Assembly: GCA_023621995.1 (NCBI GenBank)
Contig: JAMOAB010000124.1
Location: 1-64,000 of the forward strand
DNA length: 64,000 nt
Origin: Bacillota bacterium
GTDB taxonomy: Bacteria > Bacillota > Clostridia > Caldicoprobacterales > Xylanivirgaceae
Direction: 5' to 3'
Shown: one piece after another, positions 27,564 through 37,472 of the stretch
How the letters are laid out: each line of letters opens with the position of its first letter
Position numbering within the stretch: position 1 is the stretch's first letter
Translations under genes and position numbers: made by a program
Notes under the pieces: model-generated
What the model was told of the DNA's origin: nothing
Database searches by the model: none
What the model saw: only the letters and a program-made list of their open reading frames with translations

Positions 27564-28037
27564 TTGAAATCTGTGTTATTTGTATGTACTGGTAATACTT
27601 GCCGTAGTAGTATGGCAGAGGGAATATTCAATGATATGGTAGGAAAGGATGAATCTTTAAAGGGTAAGGTTAGGGGCAAATCGGCAGGTATATTTGCTAT
27701 GGAGGGTGATAGTGCAAGCGATGGAGCCATAAAAGTTATGGAAGATATGGGCATAGATATTAAGGATCACAGGGCACAGCGTCTAATGCCATCTATGATA
27801 AGGGAGGCAGATTTGGTACTTGCCATGACTAAGAATCATAAAGATGCCATATTATCCATAGTCCCTTCGGCGACAGGAAAGACATATACACTTACAGAAT
27901 ATGCTGGAAAATTTGATAAGAGCCTCAAAGGTGTTGATATTGAAGATCCCTATGGACAATCTTTAGAGGTATATAAAAACAGTGCACAGGACATAAAAGA
28001 GATTCTTAGAGTCATAGTAGATAATATTGAGTTGTAG
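27564..28037 (+). CDS. ywlE: Low-molecular-weight phosphatase, probable protein-arginine phosphatase YwlE
   Basis: A 157-residue phosphatase with the P-loop VCTGNTCRS: nucleophile Cys8, Arg14. The threonine Thr12 is the residue that in B. subtilis YwlE favours phospho-arginine over phospho-tyrosine. The catalytic acid lies in IEDPYG (~131-136). YwlE reverses McsB phosphorylation, but mcsB is not in the window. The start is TTG at 27564, eight bases after GGGGAGG. The ywlC-ywlE-upp order matches Bacillus. Confidence 0.88.
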   Translation: MKSVLFVCTGNTCRSSMAEGIFNDMVGKDESLKGKVRGKSAGIFAMEGDSASDGAIKVMEDMGIDIKDHRAQRLMPSMIREADLVLAMTKNHKDAILSIVPSATGKTYTLTEYAGKFDKSLKGVDIEDPYGQSLEVYKNSAQDIKEILRVIVDNIEL

Positions 28038-28111
28038 ATTAGCCACATTTTCGTCTTTAATGTCAATTTTAAAAAAATATGACTTTTATAACTGGAAATG
28101 TGGACATGATA

Positions 28112-28120
28112 TGTTATAAT
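28112..28120 (+). promoter_or_regulatory. Extended -10 promoter of upp
   Basis: TGTTATAAT has a perfect -10 (28115-28120) with a TGN extension. The inverted repeat CCACATTT (28043-28050)/AAATGTGG (28096-28103) lies just upstream. Between the promoter and upp a short hairpin AATTTTG-ACAGG-CAAAATT occurs in the leader. Confidence 0.5.
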
Positions 28121-28211
28121 ATTATATAATTCTTTCAGAAGTTAGAATTTTAACAAGGTTAATAATTTTGACAGGCAAAATTAATGTTTTCATTTGAAGG
28201 GAGTTTATAAT

Positions 28212-28841
28212 ATGGCAAATGTTCACGTTTTAGATCATCCTCTTATACAGCACAAGGTTACACTTATACGAGATAGCAGTACAGGATCTAAGGAATTTAG
28301 AGAGCTTGTAGAAGAAGTTGCACTTCTCATGACATACGAAGTTACAAGAGATCTTCCCCTCAAGGAGGTGGAGATCAGAACACCTGTGGCAAGGACTAGG
28401 TCAAATGTCATCTCAGGTAAAAAAGTAGGAGTAGTACCAATACTTAGGGCCGGTCTTGGTATGGTAGATGGTGTCTTAAGGCTCATACCAGCTGCTAAGG
28501 TTGGACATATAGGTCTCTATAGGGATCCTGAGACATTAAAACCAGTGGAATATTACTGTAAGCTTCCCACCGATGTGGAGGAGAGGGAACTAATCGTAGT
28601 AGATCCCATGCTTGCTACTGGTGGTTCTGCCTCGGCGGCCATAGATTTTATAAAGCAAAGGGGCGGATGTAATATAAAGTTTGTATGCCTCATTGCAGCA
28701 CCAGAAGGGGTAAAAAGGCTTACCACTGATCACCCCGACGTAGACATATTTGTAGCTTCAATAGATGAGCATTTAAACGAACATGGATATATTGTACCTG
28801 GATTGGGGGATGCAGGGGATAGGCTATATGGTACTAAGTAA
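28212..28841 (+). CDS. upp: Uracil phosphoribosyltransferase
   Basis: A pyrimidine salvage enzyme making UMP from uracil and PRPP. Its 209 residues match the family. PRPP loop [16 protein letters not shown] (~125-140) and C-terminal uracil-binding [17 protein letters not shown] are canonical. The ATG at 28212 follows GAAGGGAG; the in-frame ATG at 28194 would add six non-family residues. In B. subtilis upp directly precedes the ATP synthase operon; here it directly precedes a V/A-type ATPase operon (18-base gap). Confidence 0.96.
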   Translation: MANVHVLDHPLIQHKVTLIRDSSTGSKEFRELVEEVALLMTYEVTRDLPLKEVEIRTPVARTRSNVISGKKVGVVPILRAGLGMVDGVLRLIPAAKVGHIGLYRDPETLKPVEYYCKLPTDVEERELIVVDPMLATGGSASAAIDFIKQRGGCNIKFVCLIAAPEGVKRLTTDHPDVDIFVASIDEHLNEHGYIVPGLGDAGDRLYGTK

Positions 28842-28859
28842 AAAGGGTGGTGATAGGAG

Positions 28860-29186
28860 TTGGCTTCAGAAATTGTAAGGACTATTAAGCAAACTGAACA
28901 GCAGGCGGAAGACATACGTCAAGCGGCTATGTCTAAGGCAAGGGAAATAGTAAGCAATGCCGAAGATCAGGGTGTTGCTATTCTACAAAACAGGGCTAAA
29001 GAGGCAGAAGAAGAGGGCAAACAGATAATAGCAAAGAAGAAGCTTGAAGCAGAAGGAGAGATAGAAAGACTTAGACAAGAGAAGGAGAGAAACTGGGAAG
29101 AGTTAACCTCGCAGGCTAGAAGTAGGAAGGATAGAGCATCTTCTTGGATCATGGAAAGGATAGTGAGATCCTATGGCAATAATTGA
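28860..29186 (+). CDS. ntpF: V/A-type ATPase peripheral-stalk subunit (NtpF/AhaH-like)
   Basis: A 108-residue, almost entirely helical coiled-coil protein rich in Ala, Glu, Lys and Arg, matching the G/H subunit that pairs with subunit E in the peripheral stalk. Sequence identity of such coiled coils is weak, so the call rests on size, heptad pattern and first position in the operon, as in Enterococcus hirae. The start is TTG at 28860 behind a weak GATAGGAG. It overlaps ntpI by 14 bases. Confidence 0.8.
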   Translation: MASEIVRTIKQTEQQAEDIRQAAMSKAREIVSNAEDQGVAILQNRAKEAEEEGKQIIAKKKLEAEGEIERLRQEKERNWEELTSQARSRKDRASSWIMERIVRSYGNN

Positions 29187-31122
29187 GATGAAAAAACTCT
29201 TGCTGATAGGTCTTCAGTCTGAAAAACAGACCATTTTAGAATATCTTCAACGTATGGGGAATGTTGAGATAGTAGATATGGACGAAGATGAAGAAGAATT
29301 TATAGATTTTGAAAGTTCGGCAGATGAGGAGTACATTGATACACTGCACAGTAATCTTGCTGAGACTGAGTTTGCCATTGAACTGCTAACTAGGCTAGGT
29401 AAGATAGAGAAAAAACTGTTTGAACCGCCTACTGAGGTGACAGCCCAAGATCTTAAAGCTATATTAGATAATAAAGATGAGAAGCTAGCCCTTGTAAGGG
29501 AATGTAGGACCATAGATAGAAGGTTAAATGAGATAGAAGCAACTGTTGTACGAATAGAGAGTACTATTCCCCAATATGAAGCTTGGATGGGGCTTGATAT
29601 TCCAATAGAGGGCATTGCAGATACTAAGACATCTAGGGTGTTTGTAGGCTCTATTGAAAGGAATAAGACCCAAGAATTTGAAGATACGGTAGAGGACAAT
29701 ACAGAGCTCATGTACTTGGAAAAGGTGGGTAACTCTAGGGATGCCACAAACTATCTAGTTATATATCACAGATCTATTGAAGAAGAGGCTGAAGCTATAC
29801 TGCGGCAATTTGGCTTCATAAATGCCTCCTTTGGCGATATAGAAGGCACCCCTAAGGCTATAGTTAAGTCGTTGACAGATGAGCTCCAAGCTATCCAACA
29901 GGAGAAAGAAGAAATAGTTAAAAGGGTAGAAGAGCTTGCCTCCCATATAGGCAAGATGCAGCTATTATATGACGCCCTTCAAGTTGAGCTAGATAGGGCA
30001 GAGGCCACATTTAGACTTAGGAAGAGCGATAAGACTTTCTTTCTAAAGGGTTGGGTACCATCTAGGGAGGCAGATAAACTCAAACAAGGGCTACATAAGG
30101 TTACTGAATATCACTACTTAGAATTTGAAGATGTAGATGATGGAGAAGAATTTCCTGTAGCTCTAGATAATCCGCCAATTGTACAACCCTTTGAGGTGAT
30201 TACAAAACTATACAGTACTCCCAATTCTAGGGAGCTAGACCCTAATATATATATGGCACCATTTTACTTCATGTTCTTTGGTATGATGGTGGGAGATGCT
30301 GGCTATGGCATAATTATGGCTATAGTCTGTGCCTATATGACCAAAAAACTAAAATGGCAAGGAGACACTCGAAAACTAGGCTTACTCATAGCACTGGGAG
30401 GAGTGTCTACATGTATATGGGGTATCTTATTTGGAAGTTGGTTTGGAAATGTGGGAGAACTATTAGGTATTCCACCTGTCCTATTGAGTCCATTAGACCA
30501 ACCTATAGAGATGCTCATACTATGTTTTGCTTTAGGCATTGTGCATCTCTTTGCAGGTATGGCAGTTAAGGGTTACATGAACATAAAGGAAGGCAATGTT
30601 TGGGCTGCAGTGTTTGATCAAGGCTTTTGGTATATATTTTTAATAGGACTAATACTCATGCTAGTTGGCAAGGGAGAGCAGCCAGGTCAAGTAGGTAAAT
30701 ATATGGCCATAGCTGGAGCTATTGGTCTCATACTAACACAGGGCAGACAGGAGAAGAATATATTCAAAAAATTCTTTAAAGGTGTCCTAAGTTTATATGA
30801 TGTAACAGGTTTTTTAAGTGACGTACTTTCATATTCAAGGCTATTTGCACTAGGGCTTACAACAGGGATTATAGGAACAGTAGTAAATGAGATAGGACTT
30901 ATGTTTGGGAAATCGGTAATTGGTTGGATACTAGCTGCAGTAGTATTGGCCATTGGTCATGTCTTTAATATACTAATCAATTCAATAGGAGCCTATGTAC
31001 ATGCTAGTAGGCTTCAATATATAGAATTCTTTGGCAAGTTTTTTGAGGGTGGGGGTCATGCCTTCAATCCTCTATCAATAAAAACAAAATATACACAAGT
31101 GTATGATGAGGAGGTAAATTAA
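29173..31122 (+). CDS. ntpI: V/A-type ATPase membrane subunit I (a subunit)
   Basis: The 649-residue stator subunit forming the ion half-channels. The N-terminal ~330 residues are a charged, coiled cytoplasmic arm. The rest holds about seven or eight membrane helices starting at YMAPFYFMFFGMMVGDAGYG. The essential arginine that releases the ion from the c-ring carboxylate is in SYSRLFALGL (~555). GHVFNILINSIGAYVHASRLQYIEFF near the C-terminus is typical of the family. The ATG at 29173 overlaps the preceding gene; AAAGGAT serves as binding site. Confidence 0.96.
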   Translation: MAIIEMKKLLLIGLQSEKQTILEYLQRMGNVEIVDMDEDEEEFIDFESSADEEYIDTLHSNLAETEFAIELLTRLGKIEKKLFEPPTEVTAQDLKAILDNKDEKLALVRECRTIDRRLNEIEATVVRIESTIPQYEAWMGLDIPIEGIADTKTSRVFVGSIERNKTQEFEDTVEDNTELMYLEKVGNSRDATNYLVIYHRSIEEEAEAILRQFGFINASFGDIEGTPKAIVKSLTDELQAIQQEKEEIVKRVEELASHIGKMQLLYDALQVELDRAEATFRLRKSDKTFFLKGWVPSREADKLKQGLHKVTEYHYLEFEDVDDGEEFPVALDNPPIVQPFEVITKLYSTPNSRELDPNIYMAPFYFMFFGMMVGDAGYGIIMAIVCAYMTKKLKWQGDTRKLGLLIALGGVSTCIWGILFGSWFGNVGELLGIPPVLLSPLDQPIEMLILCFALGIVHLFAGMAVKGYMNIKEGNVWAAVFDQGFWYIFLIGLILMLVGKGEQPGQVGKYMAIAGAIGLILTQGRQEKNIFKKFFKGVLSLYDVTGFLSDVLSYSRLFALGLTTGIIGTVVNEIGLMFGKSVIGWILAAVVLAIGHVFNILINSIGAYVHASRLQYIEFFGKFFEGGGHAFNPLSIKTKYTQVYDEEVN

Positions 31123-31124
31123 CA

Positions 31125-31598
31125 ATGGAAATGGGACAAATAATTACAATTTTGGGAATAGCATTATCAGTAATATTACCAGGTATAGGTTCTGCAAAAG
31201 CAGTAGGAAAAGCAGGTGAAGCCGGAGCAGGGATTATTGCTGAAGATCCTGATAAGTTTGGGCAGGTGCTAATACTTCAGGCCCTTCCTGCAACACAGGG
31301 TATATATGGTCTACTTGTTGCATTTATAATGATGACCAAGATAGATATGTTAGGGACTATGCTACCTATTGATCTAAGTACTGGTTGGCAGCTATTTGGA
31401 GCAGCACTACCAATAATAGTTGTAGGGCCTATATCAGCTGTTATACAGGGAAAGACGGTTTTGGCAGGTCTAGGGCTTATTGCTAAGCGTCCAGAGGAAT
31501 CAGGTAAGGCAATAACACTTGCTGTTATGGTAGAGACATATGCAGTTCTTGCACTACTTGCCTCTGTCCTTATGGTAAATGGCATAGTGATACAATAA
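31125..31598 (+). CDS. ntpK: V/A-type ATPase rotor ring subunit K (c subunit), sodium-type ligand set
   Basis: A 157-residue proteolipid with four membrane helices as two hairpins, one ion site per protomer. Only the second hairpin has a carboxylate (Glu137, VMVETYAVL). The residues that bind Na+ in E. hirae NtpK (Leu61, Thr64, Gln65, Gln110, Glu139) correspond to Leu54, Thr57, Gln58 (ALPATQG), Gln108 (VIQGK) and Glu137. All are present, so sodium coupling is a reasoned inference. The preceding gene ends two bases before its start. Confidence 0.95.
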   Translation: MEMGQIITILGIALSVILPGIGSAKAVGKAGEAGAGIIAEDPDKFGQVLILQALPATQGIYGLLVAFIMMTKIDMLGTMLPIDLSTGWQLFGAALPIIVVGPISAVIQGKTVLAGLGLIAKRPEESGKAITLAVMVETYAVLALLASVLMVNGIVIQ

Positions 31599-31611
31599 GG
31601 GGTTGAATTAA

Positions 31612-32226
31612 ATGGATGGAGCTTTGAACATAAAGGAGCGTATCTTAGAAGATGCCAATAAAGAGGCAGATAGAATTATAGAAGATGCAAAGAATAGAGC
31701 AGATAAAATTATAGAGGCAAGGGAAGAAGAGGCTCAAAAGAATAGGGAAGAGATCATTAAAAAATATACTACAATAGCTGAAGAGCAAAGACGCAAAATG
31801 TTATCTGCCGCTAATATGGATATTAGAAAGAAAGAACTATCGGTAAAACTTAGTCTCATAGACGAAGCTTTTAAGCATGTATTTGATAAGGTCAAAGCTA
31901 TGTCCGATGAAGAGTATGACGAGTTAATGCTAAACATGCTTTTAGGAAGCAATTTGAAGGGCGATGAAGAAGTGATATTTCCTAGAGAGCCGGGGCGGGC
32001 ACCAGGGAAAAACGTTGTAAAGAAGTTAAATAAGGCACTCAAAGCAGACGGCAAGCTAGGAGATGTAAGAATTGCTGACCATGGAGGCGATTTTACCTTT
32101 GGCTTTATAATAAGAGCAGGTGGCGTCGAGATGAACAATTCCCTTGAAGCCATATTAAATACGATGAGGGCAGAGATAGAACCTGAGGTGGCCAAAATAC
32201 TATTTCAAGATGAGTCAGGGGAGTGA
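31612..32226 (+). CDS. ntpE: V/A-type ATPase subunit E
   Basis: A 204-residue peripheral-stalk subunit. The N-terminal ~90 residues form a long helix (ILEDANKEADRIIEDAKNRADKI). The C-terminal globular domain has DHGGDFTFGFIIRAGGVEMNNSLEAIL, typical of subunit E contacting the catalytic head. A possible terminator-free AAGGGG binding site precedes ATG by about 9 bases. It overlaps the subunit C gene region. Confidence 0.93.
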   Translation: MDGALNIKERILEDANKEADRIIEDAKNRADKIIEAREEEAQKNREEIIKKYTTIAEEQRRKMLSAANMDIRKKELSVKLSLIDEAFKHVFDKVKAMSDEEYDELMLNMLLGSNLKGDEEVIFPREPGRAPGKNVVKKLNKALKADGKLGDVRIADHGGDFTFGFIIRAGGVEMNNSLEAILNTMRAEIEPEVAKILFQDESGE

Positions 32227-32231
32227 TGAAG

Positions 32232-33263
32232 ATGCGTCCAACTACCTATCAGTATGCAATAGGTCGTATCCGGGCACTAGAGCCTAAACTGCTCACACGG
32301 GATAGAATGGAGCGGATGGTGGATGCAAAAAATGCTGAAGAAGCACTAAAGATACTGTCAGAAACCGAATACGGTGCTAAAGTATCAGAACTTCCATCAC
32401 CCCATGACTATGAACTAATGCTTACAAAAGAACTAAAAGATGTCCATGATTTCATAGACACTGTTACACCAGATGAAGAGTTAACCGATCTATTCTTTAT
32501 AAAACATGATATACACAATGTCAAAGTACTTTTGAAGGCAAAATATTTGGGAATGGAAGAGCCAGAATTCTTAAGTACCATGGGTATATTGGCCATAGAC
32601 AAACTTAGAGAAGCCTTAGAAACTGACAGCGATGAGGATGGGAATGACAGTCCATATGCTGAGCTTCCAGACTTTTTAAGAGTGTCACTTGAAAGACTGG
32701 AGAAAAATGATGAATCAGGTGAAAAAATAGACCCTCAACGTATAGATGTAGAGCTGGATAGGGCAATGTATAGATATATATTCAAGGTGTGCAAAGATAA
32801 AAAGCAATCATTTTTAGATGAATATTTTAAGCGAGAGGTAGACCTTGTAAATATACGTTCTCTTCTCAGAGTTAAAAATATAGGCGGGGATTTTGAGTTT
32901 GCCAAAAAGGTTTTTATGCCCTATGGAGATATTGGGGAGGATGTGCTAGAAGATGCCTTTGATCGTTCATTGGAGTCGCTACCAGAGAGTTTTTTCGACA
33001 CTATATATTTTAGTGTGGTAGATAGAGGGGTAAAGAGTTTTTTAGCAAATCATACCTTCACTGAATATGAGAGGCTCTCGCAAGATTTCTTACTAGATTA
33101 TGTGAAGGCGGGGCAATGGGAGTTGATGGGTATACAGCCCATAGCTGGATACATACTTGCCAAGGAGAATGAAATAGAAATCATAAGGATCATAATGGTA
33201 GGCAAGGTAAATAATATTCCAGCAGCTAAAATTCGTGAAAGGTTACGTGATACTTATGTATAA
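32232..33263 (+). CDS. ntpC: V/A-type ATPase subunit C (d-type, rotor adaptor)
   Basis: A 343-residue helical funnel protein connecting the central stalk to the c-ring. The start region YQYAIGRIRALEPKLL and the HDIHNVKVLLKAKYLG repeat unit are typical. The ATG at 32232 lies eight bases after GGGGAG; GTG 32223 and ATG 32226 are in frame but too close to the binding site. Its stop overlaps the start of the subunit F gene by eight bases. Confidence 0.93.
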   Translation: MRPTTYQYAIGRIRALEPKLLTRDRMERMVDAKNAEEALKILSETEYGAKVSELPSPHDYELMLTKELKDVHDFIDTVTPDEELTDLFFIKHDIHNVKVLLKAKYLGMEEPEFLSTMGILAIDKLREALETDSDEDGNDSPYAELPDFLRVSLERLEKNDESGEKIDPQRIDVELDRAMYRYIFKVCKDKKQSFLDEYFKREVDLVNIRSLLRVKNIGGDFEFAKKVFMPYGDIGEDVLEDAFDRSLESLPESFFDTIYFSVVDRGVKSFLANHTFTEYERLSQDFLLDYVKAGQWELMGIQPIAGYILAKENEIEIIRIIMVGKVNNIPAAKIRERLRDTYV

Positions 33264-33579
33264 GATAGGAGTTGTAGGAGATAGGGATTCAATACTTGGT
33301 TTTAAACTTCTTGGCCTATCGGTATTTCCCGTTAGGGAGGCGAAGGAGGCGGCTCTTCTTATAAATAGGCTGGCAAAAGATGACTATGCAGTCATATTTG
33401 TCACAGAGCCCATTGCTAAGGAGATTGGAGAGACTATAGATAGATATAAGACTGTACCCTTTCCAGCAATAATTCCTATTCCAAACAATCAAGGCAGCAT
33501 TGGCTTGGGGATGCAAGGTATTAAGGATAACGTAGAAAAAGCCATTGGGGTAGATATTCTATTTGGAGAAAGAGGGTAG
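33256..33579 (+). CDS. ntpG: V/A-type ATPase subunit F (NtpG), central stalk
   Basis: A 107-residue protein with the CheY-like subunit F fold: IGVVGDRDSILGFKLLGL at the N-terminus, VIFVTEPIAKEI in the middle, and a C-terminal helix that contacts subunit D. The ATG at 33256 overlaps the ntpC stop; AAAGG about 12 bases upstream could serve. A GTG at 33235 is in frame but would add seven unrelated residues. Called NtpG in Enterococcus and AtpF in archaea. Confidence 0.93.
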   Translation: MYKIGVVGDRDSILGFKLLGLSVFPVREAKEAALLINRLAKDDYAVIFVTEPIAKEIGETIDRYKTVPFPAIIPIPNNQGSIGLGMQGIKDNVEKAIGVDILFGERG

Positions 33580-33586
33580 ATAGTTG

Positions 33587-35359
33587 ATGGAAGGTAGAAT
33601 TGTAAAAGTATCTGGACCTCTTGTCGTTGCAGAGGGTATGGCAGATGCCAAGATGTACGATGTAGTTCGTGTAAGTGATAAACGCCTCATTGGTGAGATA
33701 ATAGAGTTAAGAGGCGATAGGGCTTCTATACAGGTCTATGAAGAGACTGCAGGGATAGGTCCGGGAGAACCTGTATACTCTACTGGAGAACCCCTATCAG
33801 TTGAGTTAGGTCCAGGTCTAATAGAGGCAATATATGATGGGATCCAAAGACCATTGGATGTGGTCATGGAAACATCGGGAGATAGGATAGCTAGGGGAGT
33901 TGATGTTCCCTCATTAGATAGGGATAAGGTATGGGAATTTGTACCGACAGCTAAAGTAGGAGATTTTGTAACTACAGGCGATGTCTTGGGTACTGTCCAA
34001 GAGACGCCTGTGGTTGAACAAAAGATAATGGTACCAGCAGATATAGAAGGGACCATAGAATGGCTATATGATGGAGATGCAACTGTGGTTGATCCTATAG
34101 CTAAGATACGTACTAATGATGACAATGTGGTAGAAGTCACCATGATGCAGAAGACCCCTGTCCGTATAGGTAGGGCATATAAGGAGAAACTACCTCCTAA
34201 TGCACCTATGATAACAGGGCAGAGGGTTATAGATACGTTCTTCCCTGTGGCAAAGGGAGGAGTTGCAGCAGTACCAGGTCCCTTTGGCAGTGGAAAGACT
34301 GTAGTTCAGCACCAGCTTGCTAAATGGGCAGATGCTGACATAATTGTCTATGTAGGCTGTGGTGAACGGGGTAATGAGATGACCGACGTGCTTAGGGAGT
34401 TTCCAGAGCTTGTAGACCCACAGACTGGTGAACCACTAATGAAGCGTACCGTCCTCATAGCCAATACTTCGGATATGCCTGTTGCGGCGCGAGAGGCGTC
34501 TATATATACTGGCATAACCATTGCTGAATACTTTAGGGATATGGGATATAAGGTGGCCATAATGGCCGATTCCACATCTAGATGGGCAGAGGCCCTTCGT
34601 GAGATGTCAGGTAGGTTAGAGGAGATGCCAGGTGAAGAAGGTTATCCTGCGTATTTAGGCTCTCGACTTGCCGAGTTCTACGAGCGGGCAGGCAGGGTAA
34701 TATGTCTAGGTCAGGAAGGCCGAGAAGGGGCTATCAGTGCAATAGGTGCTGTATCTCCCCCAGGTGGAGATCTATCTGAGCCAGTTACACAGGCCACACT
34801 TAGAATTGTAAAGGTATTTTGGGGGCTAGATGCCCAGCTTGCATATAGAAGGCATTTCCCTGCAATAAACTGGTTAAATAGCTATTCACTATACATCGAT
34901 AGATTGAGTGAATGGATGGAGGAAAATGTGGCTCCTGACTTTAATATTCAGAGACAGGAAGCTATGACACTTTTACAAAGGGAGGCAGAGTTAGAGGAGA
35001 TAGTTAGGCTTGTAGGTATAGATGCCCTATCTCTCCCAGATAGGTTGATCCTCGAGACTGCACGATCCATCAGGGAGGATTATCTGCACCAAAATGCTTT
35101 CCATGAGGTGGATACATATACATCTATGGAAAAGCAATATAAGATGTTGAAATTGATCTTGACCTTTTATGAAGAGGCAAATGAGGCATTGGACGAAGGT
35201 GCAGAATTTAGTGAGCTATTATCCCTTCCTGTTAGGGAGAGAATAGGTCGTGCCAAATATATATCGGAAGATGAGCTAGATGAACTAGATAATATCATGA
35301 ACGAAATAAGAGAACAGATAGGAGCACTGTTAGCAGAGGGAGGTGGACAATATGCTTAA
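33587..35359 (+). CDS. ntpA: V/A-type ATPase catalytic subunit A
   Basis: A 590-residue catalytic subunit that hydrolyses or makes ATP. Visible are the N-terminal beta-barrel ([13 protein letters not shown]), the bulge domain (~120-190) that distinguishes A from F-type beta, Walker [13 protein letters not shown] (~231-238), the catalytic glutamate in GCGERGNEM and Walker [18 protein letters not shown]. No intein interrupts the P-loop. The ATG at 33587 is one codon after an in-frame TTG; the binding site is weak (GAGGG). The stop overlaps the ntpB start by eight bases. Confidence 0.97.
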   Translation: MEGRIVKVSGPLVVAEGMADAKMYDVVRVSDKRLIGEIIELRGDRASIQVYEETAGIGPGEPVYSTGEPLSVELGPGLIEAIYDGIQRPLDVVMETSGDRIARGVDVPSLDRDKVWEFVPTAKVGDFVTTGDVLGTVQETPVVEQKIMVPADIEGTIEWLYDGDATVVDPIAKIRTNDDNVVEVTMMQKTPVRIGRAYKEKLPPNAPMITGQRVIDTFFPVAKGGVAAVPGPFGSGKTVVQHQLAKWADADIIVYVGCGERGNEMTDVLREFPELVDPQTGEPLMKRTVLIANTSDMPVAAREASIYTGITIAEYFRDMGYKVAIMADSTSRWAEALREMSGRLEEMPGEEGYPAYLGSRLAEFYERAGRVICLGQEGREGAISAIGAVSPPGGDLSEPVTQATLRIVKVFWGLDAQLAYRRHFPAINWLNSYSLYIDRLSEWMEENVAPDFNIQRQEAMTLLQREAELEEIVRLVGIDALSLPDRLILETARSIREDYLHQNAFHEVDTYTSMEKQYKMLKLILTFYEEANEALDEGAEFSELLSLPVRERIGRAKYISEDELDELDNIMNEIREQIGALLAEGGGQYA

Positions 35360-36734
35360 GGAATATAGAACTATACGGGAAGTTGTAGGTCCACTTATGT
35401 TAGTTGAAAATGTAGAAGGGGCTAAATTTGACGAGCTAGTAGAGATAGAACAGGCAAACGGAGAGATAAGAAGGGGTAGAGTACTAGAACTAGATGGTGA
35501 TAAGGCACTTGTACAGCTATTTGAAGGTTCCCAAGGTTTACAGATAAGCCAGAGTAAAGCTCGTTTCTTAGGTAGGGGTATAGAATTGTCTGTGTCAGAG
35601 GATATGTTAGGCAGAGTGTTTGATGGCATGGGTGAGCCCATAGATGGAGGACCTAGGATAATAGCTGAAAAGCGTATGGATATAAATGGTGAACCCATAA
35701 ATCCTGCTGCCCGGGATTATCCTTCTGAATTTATTCAAACAGGGATATCGGCAATAGATGGACTTAATACCTTGGTTAGGGGGCAGAAATTGCCCATATT
35801 CTCGGGTTCAGGGCTACCCCATGCTCAGTTAGCCGCCCAGATAGCCAGACAGGCAAAGGTATTAGGTAGTGACAGTAGATTTGCAGTTGTATTTGCTGCA
35901 ATGGGTATAACCTTTGAAGAGGCGGATTTTTTCATAACCGATTTTGAACGAACTGGAGCAATAGAGAGGGCTGTACTCTTTATGAACTTGGCAAATGACC
36001 CGGCCATAGAGCGTATTGCTACTCCACGTATGGCATTGACTGCAGCAGAATATCTTGCATTTGAGCAAGGTATGCACGTCCTTGTCATATTAACTGATAT
36101 AACAAACTATGCAGAGGCACTTAGGGAGACATCAGCAGCACGTAAGGAAGTGCCAGGGCGAAGGGGATACCCTGGATACCTATATACCGACCTTGCATCT
36201 ATGTATGAGAGGGCAGGAAGAATTACAGGGAAGGAAGGTTCCATTACCCAAATTCCAATACTAACCATGCCAGAGGACGATAAGACCCATCCCATTCCCG
36301 ACTTGACAGGTTATATAACAGAGGGTCAGATAATACTGAGTAGGGAGCTGTACAGGAAAGGCGTCATGCCTCCCATTGATGTATTGCCTTCCCTATCGAG
36401 GCTTAAGGACAAGGGAATAGGGGCAGATAAGACGCGGGAGGATCATGCCGATACTATGAACCAGCTATTTGCCGCATATGCCCGGGGCAAGGAGGCAAAG
36501 GAATTAGCGGTTATATTAGGTGAAGCGGCACTAAGTGATATAGATAAGTTATATGCGAAGTTTGCCGATGAATTCGAAAAACGCTACGTGTCCCAGGGCT
36601 TTGAAACCAACCGCACTATCGAGGAAACTCTAAACATTGGTTGGGAGCTTCTATCCATACTTCCTAAAGAGGAACTCAAGCGAATCAGAGATGAATATAT
36701 AGACAGGTATCTTCCAGAAGAAGAGGTGGAATGA
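35352..36734 (+). CDS. ntpB: V/A-type ATPase non-catalytic subunit B
   Basis: A 460-residue nucleotide-binding but non-catalytic subunit alternating with A. The position of the P-loop reads [13 protein letters not shown], without the Lys-Thr pair, as expected for B. The [28 protein letters not shown] region contributes the arginine finger to the catalytic site. The ATG at 35352 lies eight bases after GGGAGGT; a GTG three codons earlier overlaps that site. Confidence 0.97.
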   Translation: MLKEYRTIREVVGPLMLVENVEGAKFDELVEIEQANGEIRRGRVLELDGDKALVQLFEGSQGLQISQSKARFLGRGIELSVSEDMLGRVFDGMGEPIDGGPRIIAEKRMDINGEPINPAARDYPSEFIQTGISAIDGLNTLVRGQKLPIFSGSGLPHAQLAAQIARQAKVLGSDSRFAVVFAAMGITFEEADFFITDFERTGAIERAVLFMNLANDPAIERIATPRMALTAAEYLAFEQGMHVLVILTDITNYAEALRETSAARKEVPGRRGYPGYLYTDLASMYERAGRITGKEGSITQIPILTMPEDDKTHPIPDLTGYITEGQIILSRELYRKGVMPPIDVLPSLSRLKDKGIGADKTREDHADTMNQLFAAYARGKEAKELAVILGEAALSDIDKLYAKFADEFEKRYVSQGFETNRTIEETLNIGWELLSILPKEELKRIRDEYIDRYLPEEEVE

Positions 36735-36737
36735 TAT

Positions 36738-37379
36738 ATGGCAATTATGAGGGTAAACCCCACTCGTATGGAGTTGTCCCGCCTTAAAAAGCGTCTTGCG
36801 GTAGCTACAAGGGGACACAAGCTCTTGAAGGACAAGCGAGATGAGATGGTAAGGCGATATATGGAACTCATACGGCAAAACAAGGAGATACGAGAATCGG
36901 TTGAAAAGGAACTGGAGGTAGCCCTTGAGAATTTTCTCATGGCAAGGGCAGTAATGCCTCCAGAGATGTTAGAAGAGGCAATTATGTTTCCTACTCGCCA
37001 AGTAAAACTCGATCTATCTGAAAAGAATATAATGAATGTGCATGTACCAGTTATAGAAGTGGAACAGATCAGTCAAGAGGGTATATCTCCATATCCCTAC
37101 AGTTTTGCCAATACTTCTGCTGAACTGGATGTTGCCATTAGTACATTTTCTGATATTCTTCCAAAGATGTTAGAGCTTGCGGAGATAGAGAAGACATGCC
37201 AGATGCTTGCCGATGAGATAGAGAAGACAAGGCGTAGAGTAAATGCCCTTGAATATGTCATGATACCACAATTAGAAGAGACTATACGTTATATAACTAT
37301 GAAATTGGATGAAAACGACAGGGGCAGTAGAACTCGTCTTATGAAGGTTAAGGATATGATGGAGGAGCGGGAAGCCTAA
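36738..37379 (+). CDS. ntpD: V/A-type ATPase subunit D, central rotor shaft
   Basis: A 213-residue subunit made of two long antiparallel helices (residues ~5-75 and ~130-200) that rotates inside the A3B3 head, analogous to F-type gamma. The N-terminus VNPTRMELSRLKKRLAVATRGHKLLKDKRDE (in part) and C-terminal RVNALEYVMIPQLEETIRYI are family hallmarks. It is the last gene of the operon and a terminator overlaps its end. Confidence 0.96.
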   Translation: MAIMRVNPTRMELSRLKKRLAVATRGHKLLKDKRDEMVRRYMELIRQNKEIRESVEKELEVALENFLMARAVMPPEMLEEAIMFPTRQVKLDLSEKNIMNVHVPVIEVEQISQEGISPYPYSFANTSAELDVAISTFSDILPKMLELAEIEKTCQMLADEIEKTRRRVNALEYVMIPQLEETIRYITMKLDENDRGSRTRLMKVKDMMEEREA

Positions 37380-37410
37380 AGGACATGAGGTTATGCCTTG
37401 TGTCCTTTTT
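37379..37410 (+). terminator. Terminator of the V/A-type ATPase operon
   Basis: AAGGACA (37379-37385) pairs with TGTCCTT (37401-37407), with a symmetric TG/TG internal loop and inner AGG/CCT pairs, followed by a T-run. It starts at the last base of ntpD. Confidence 0.8.
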
Positions 37411-37472
37411 ACTTGAATACATTTTACCCAACTGGCAATAATCAAAGTATTGATTATTTTACGGAGGCGATC

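Noticed and set aside
33734-34143. Intein or insertion in the V/A-type ATPase catalytic subunit
   Set aside because: The P-loop region reads through without the extra domain that inteins would add, and length is the family norm.
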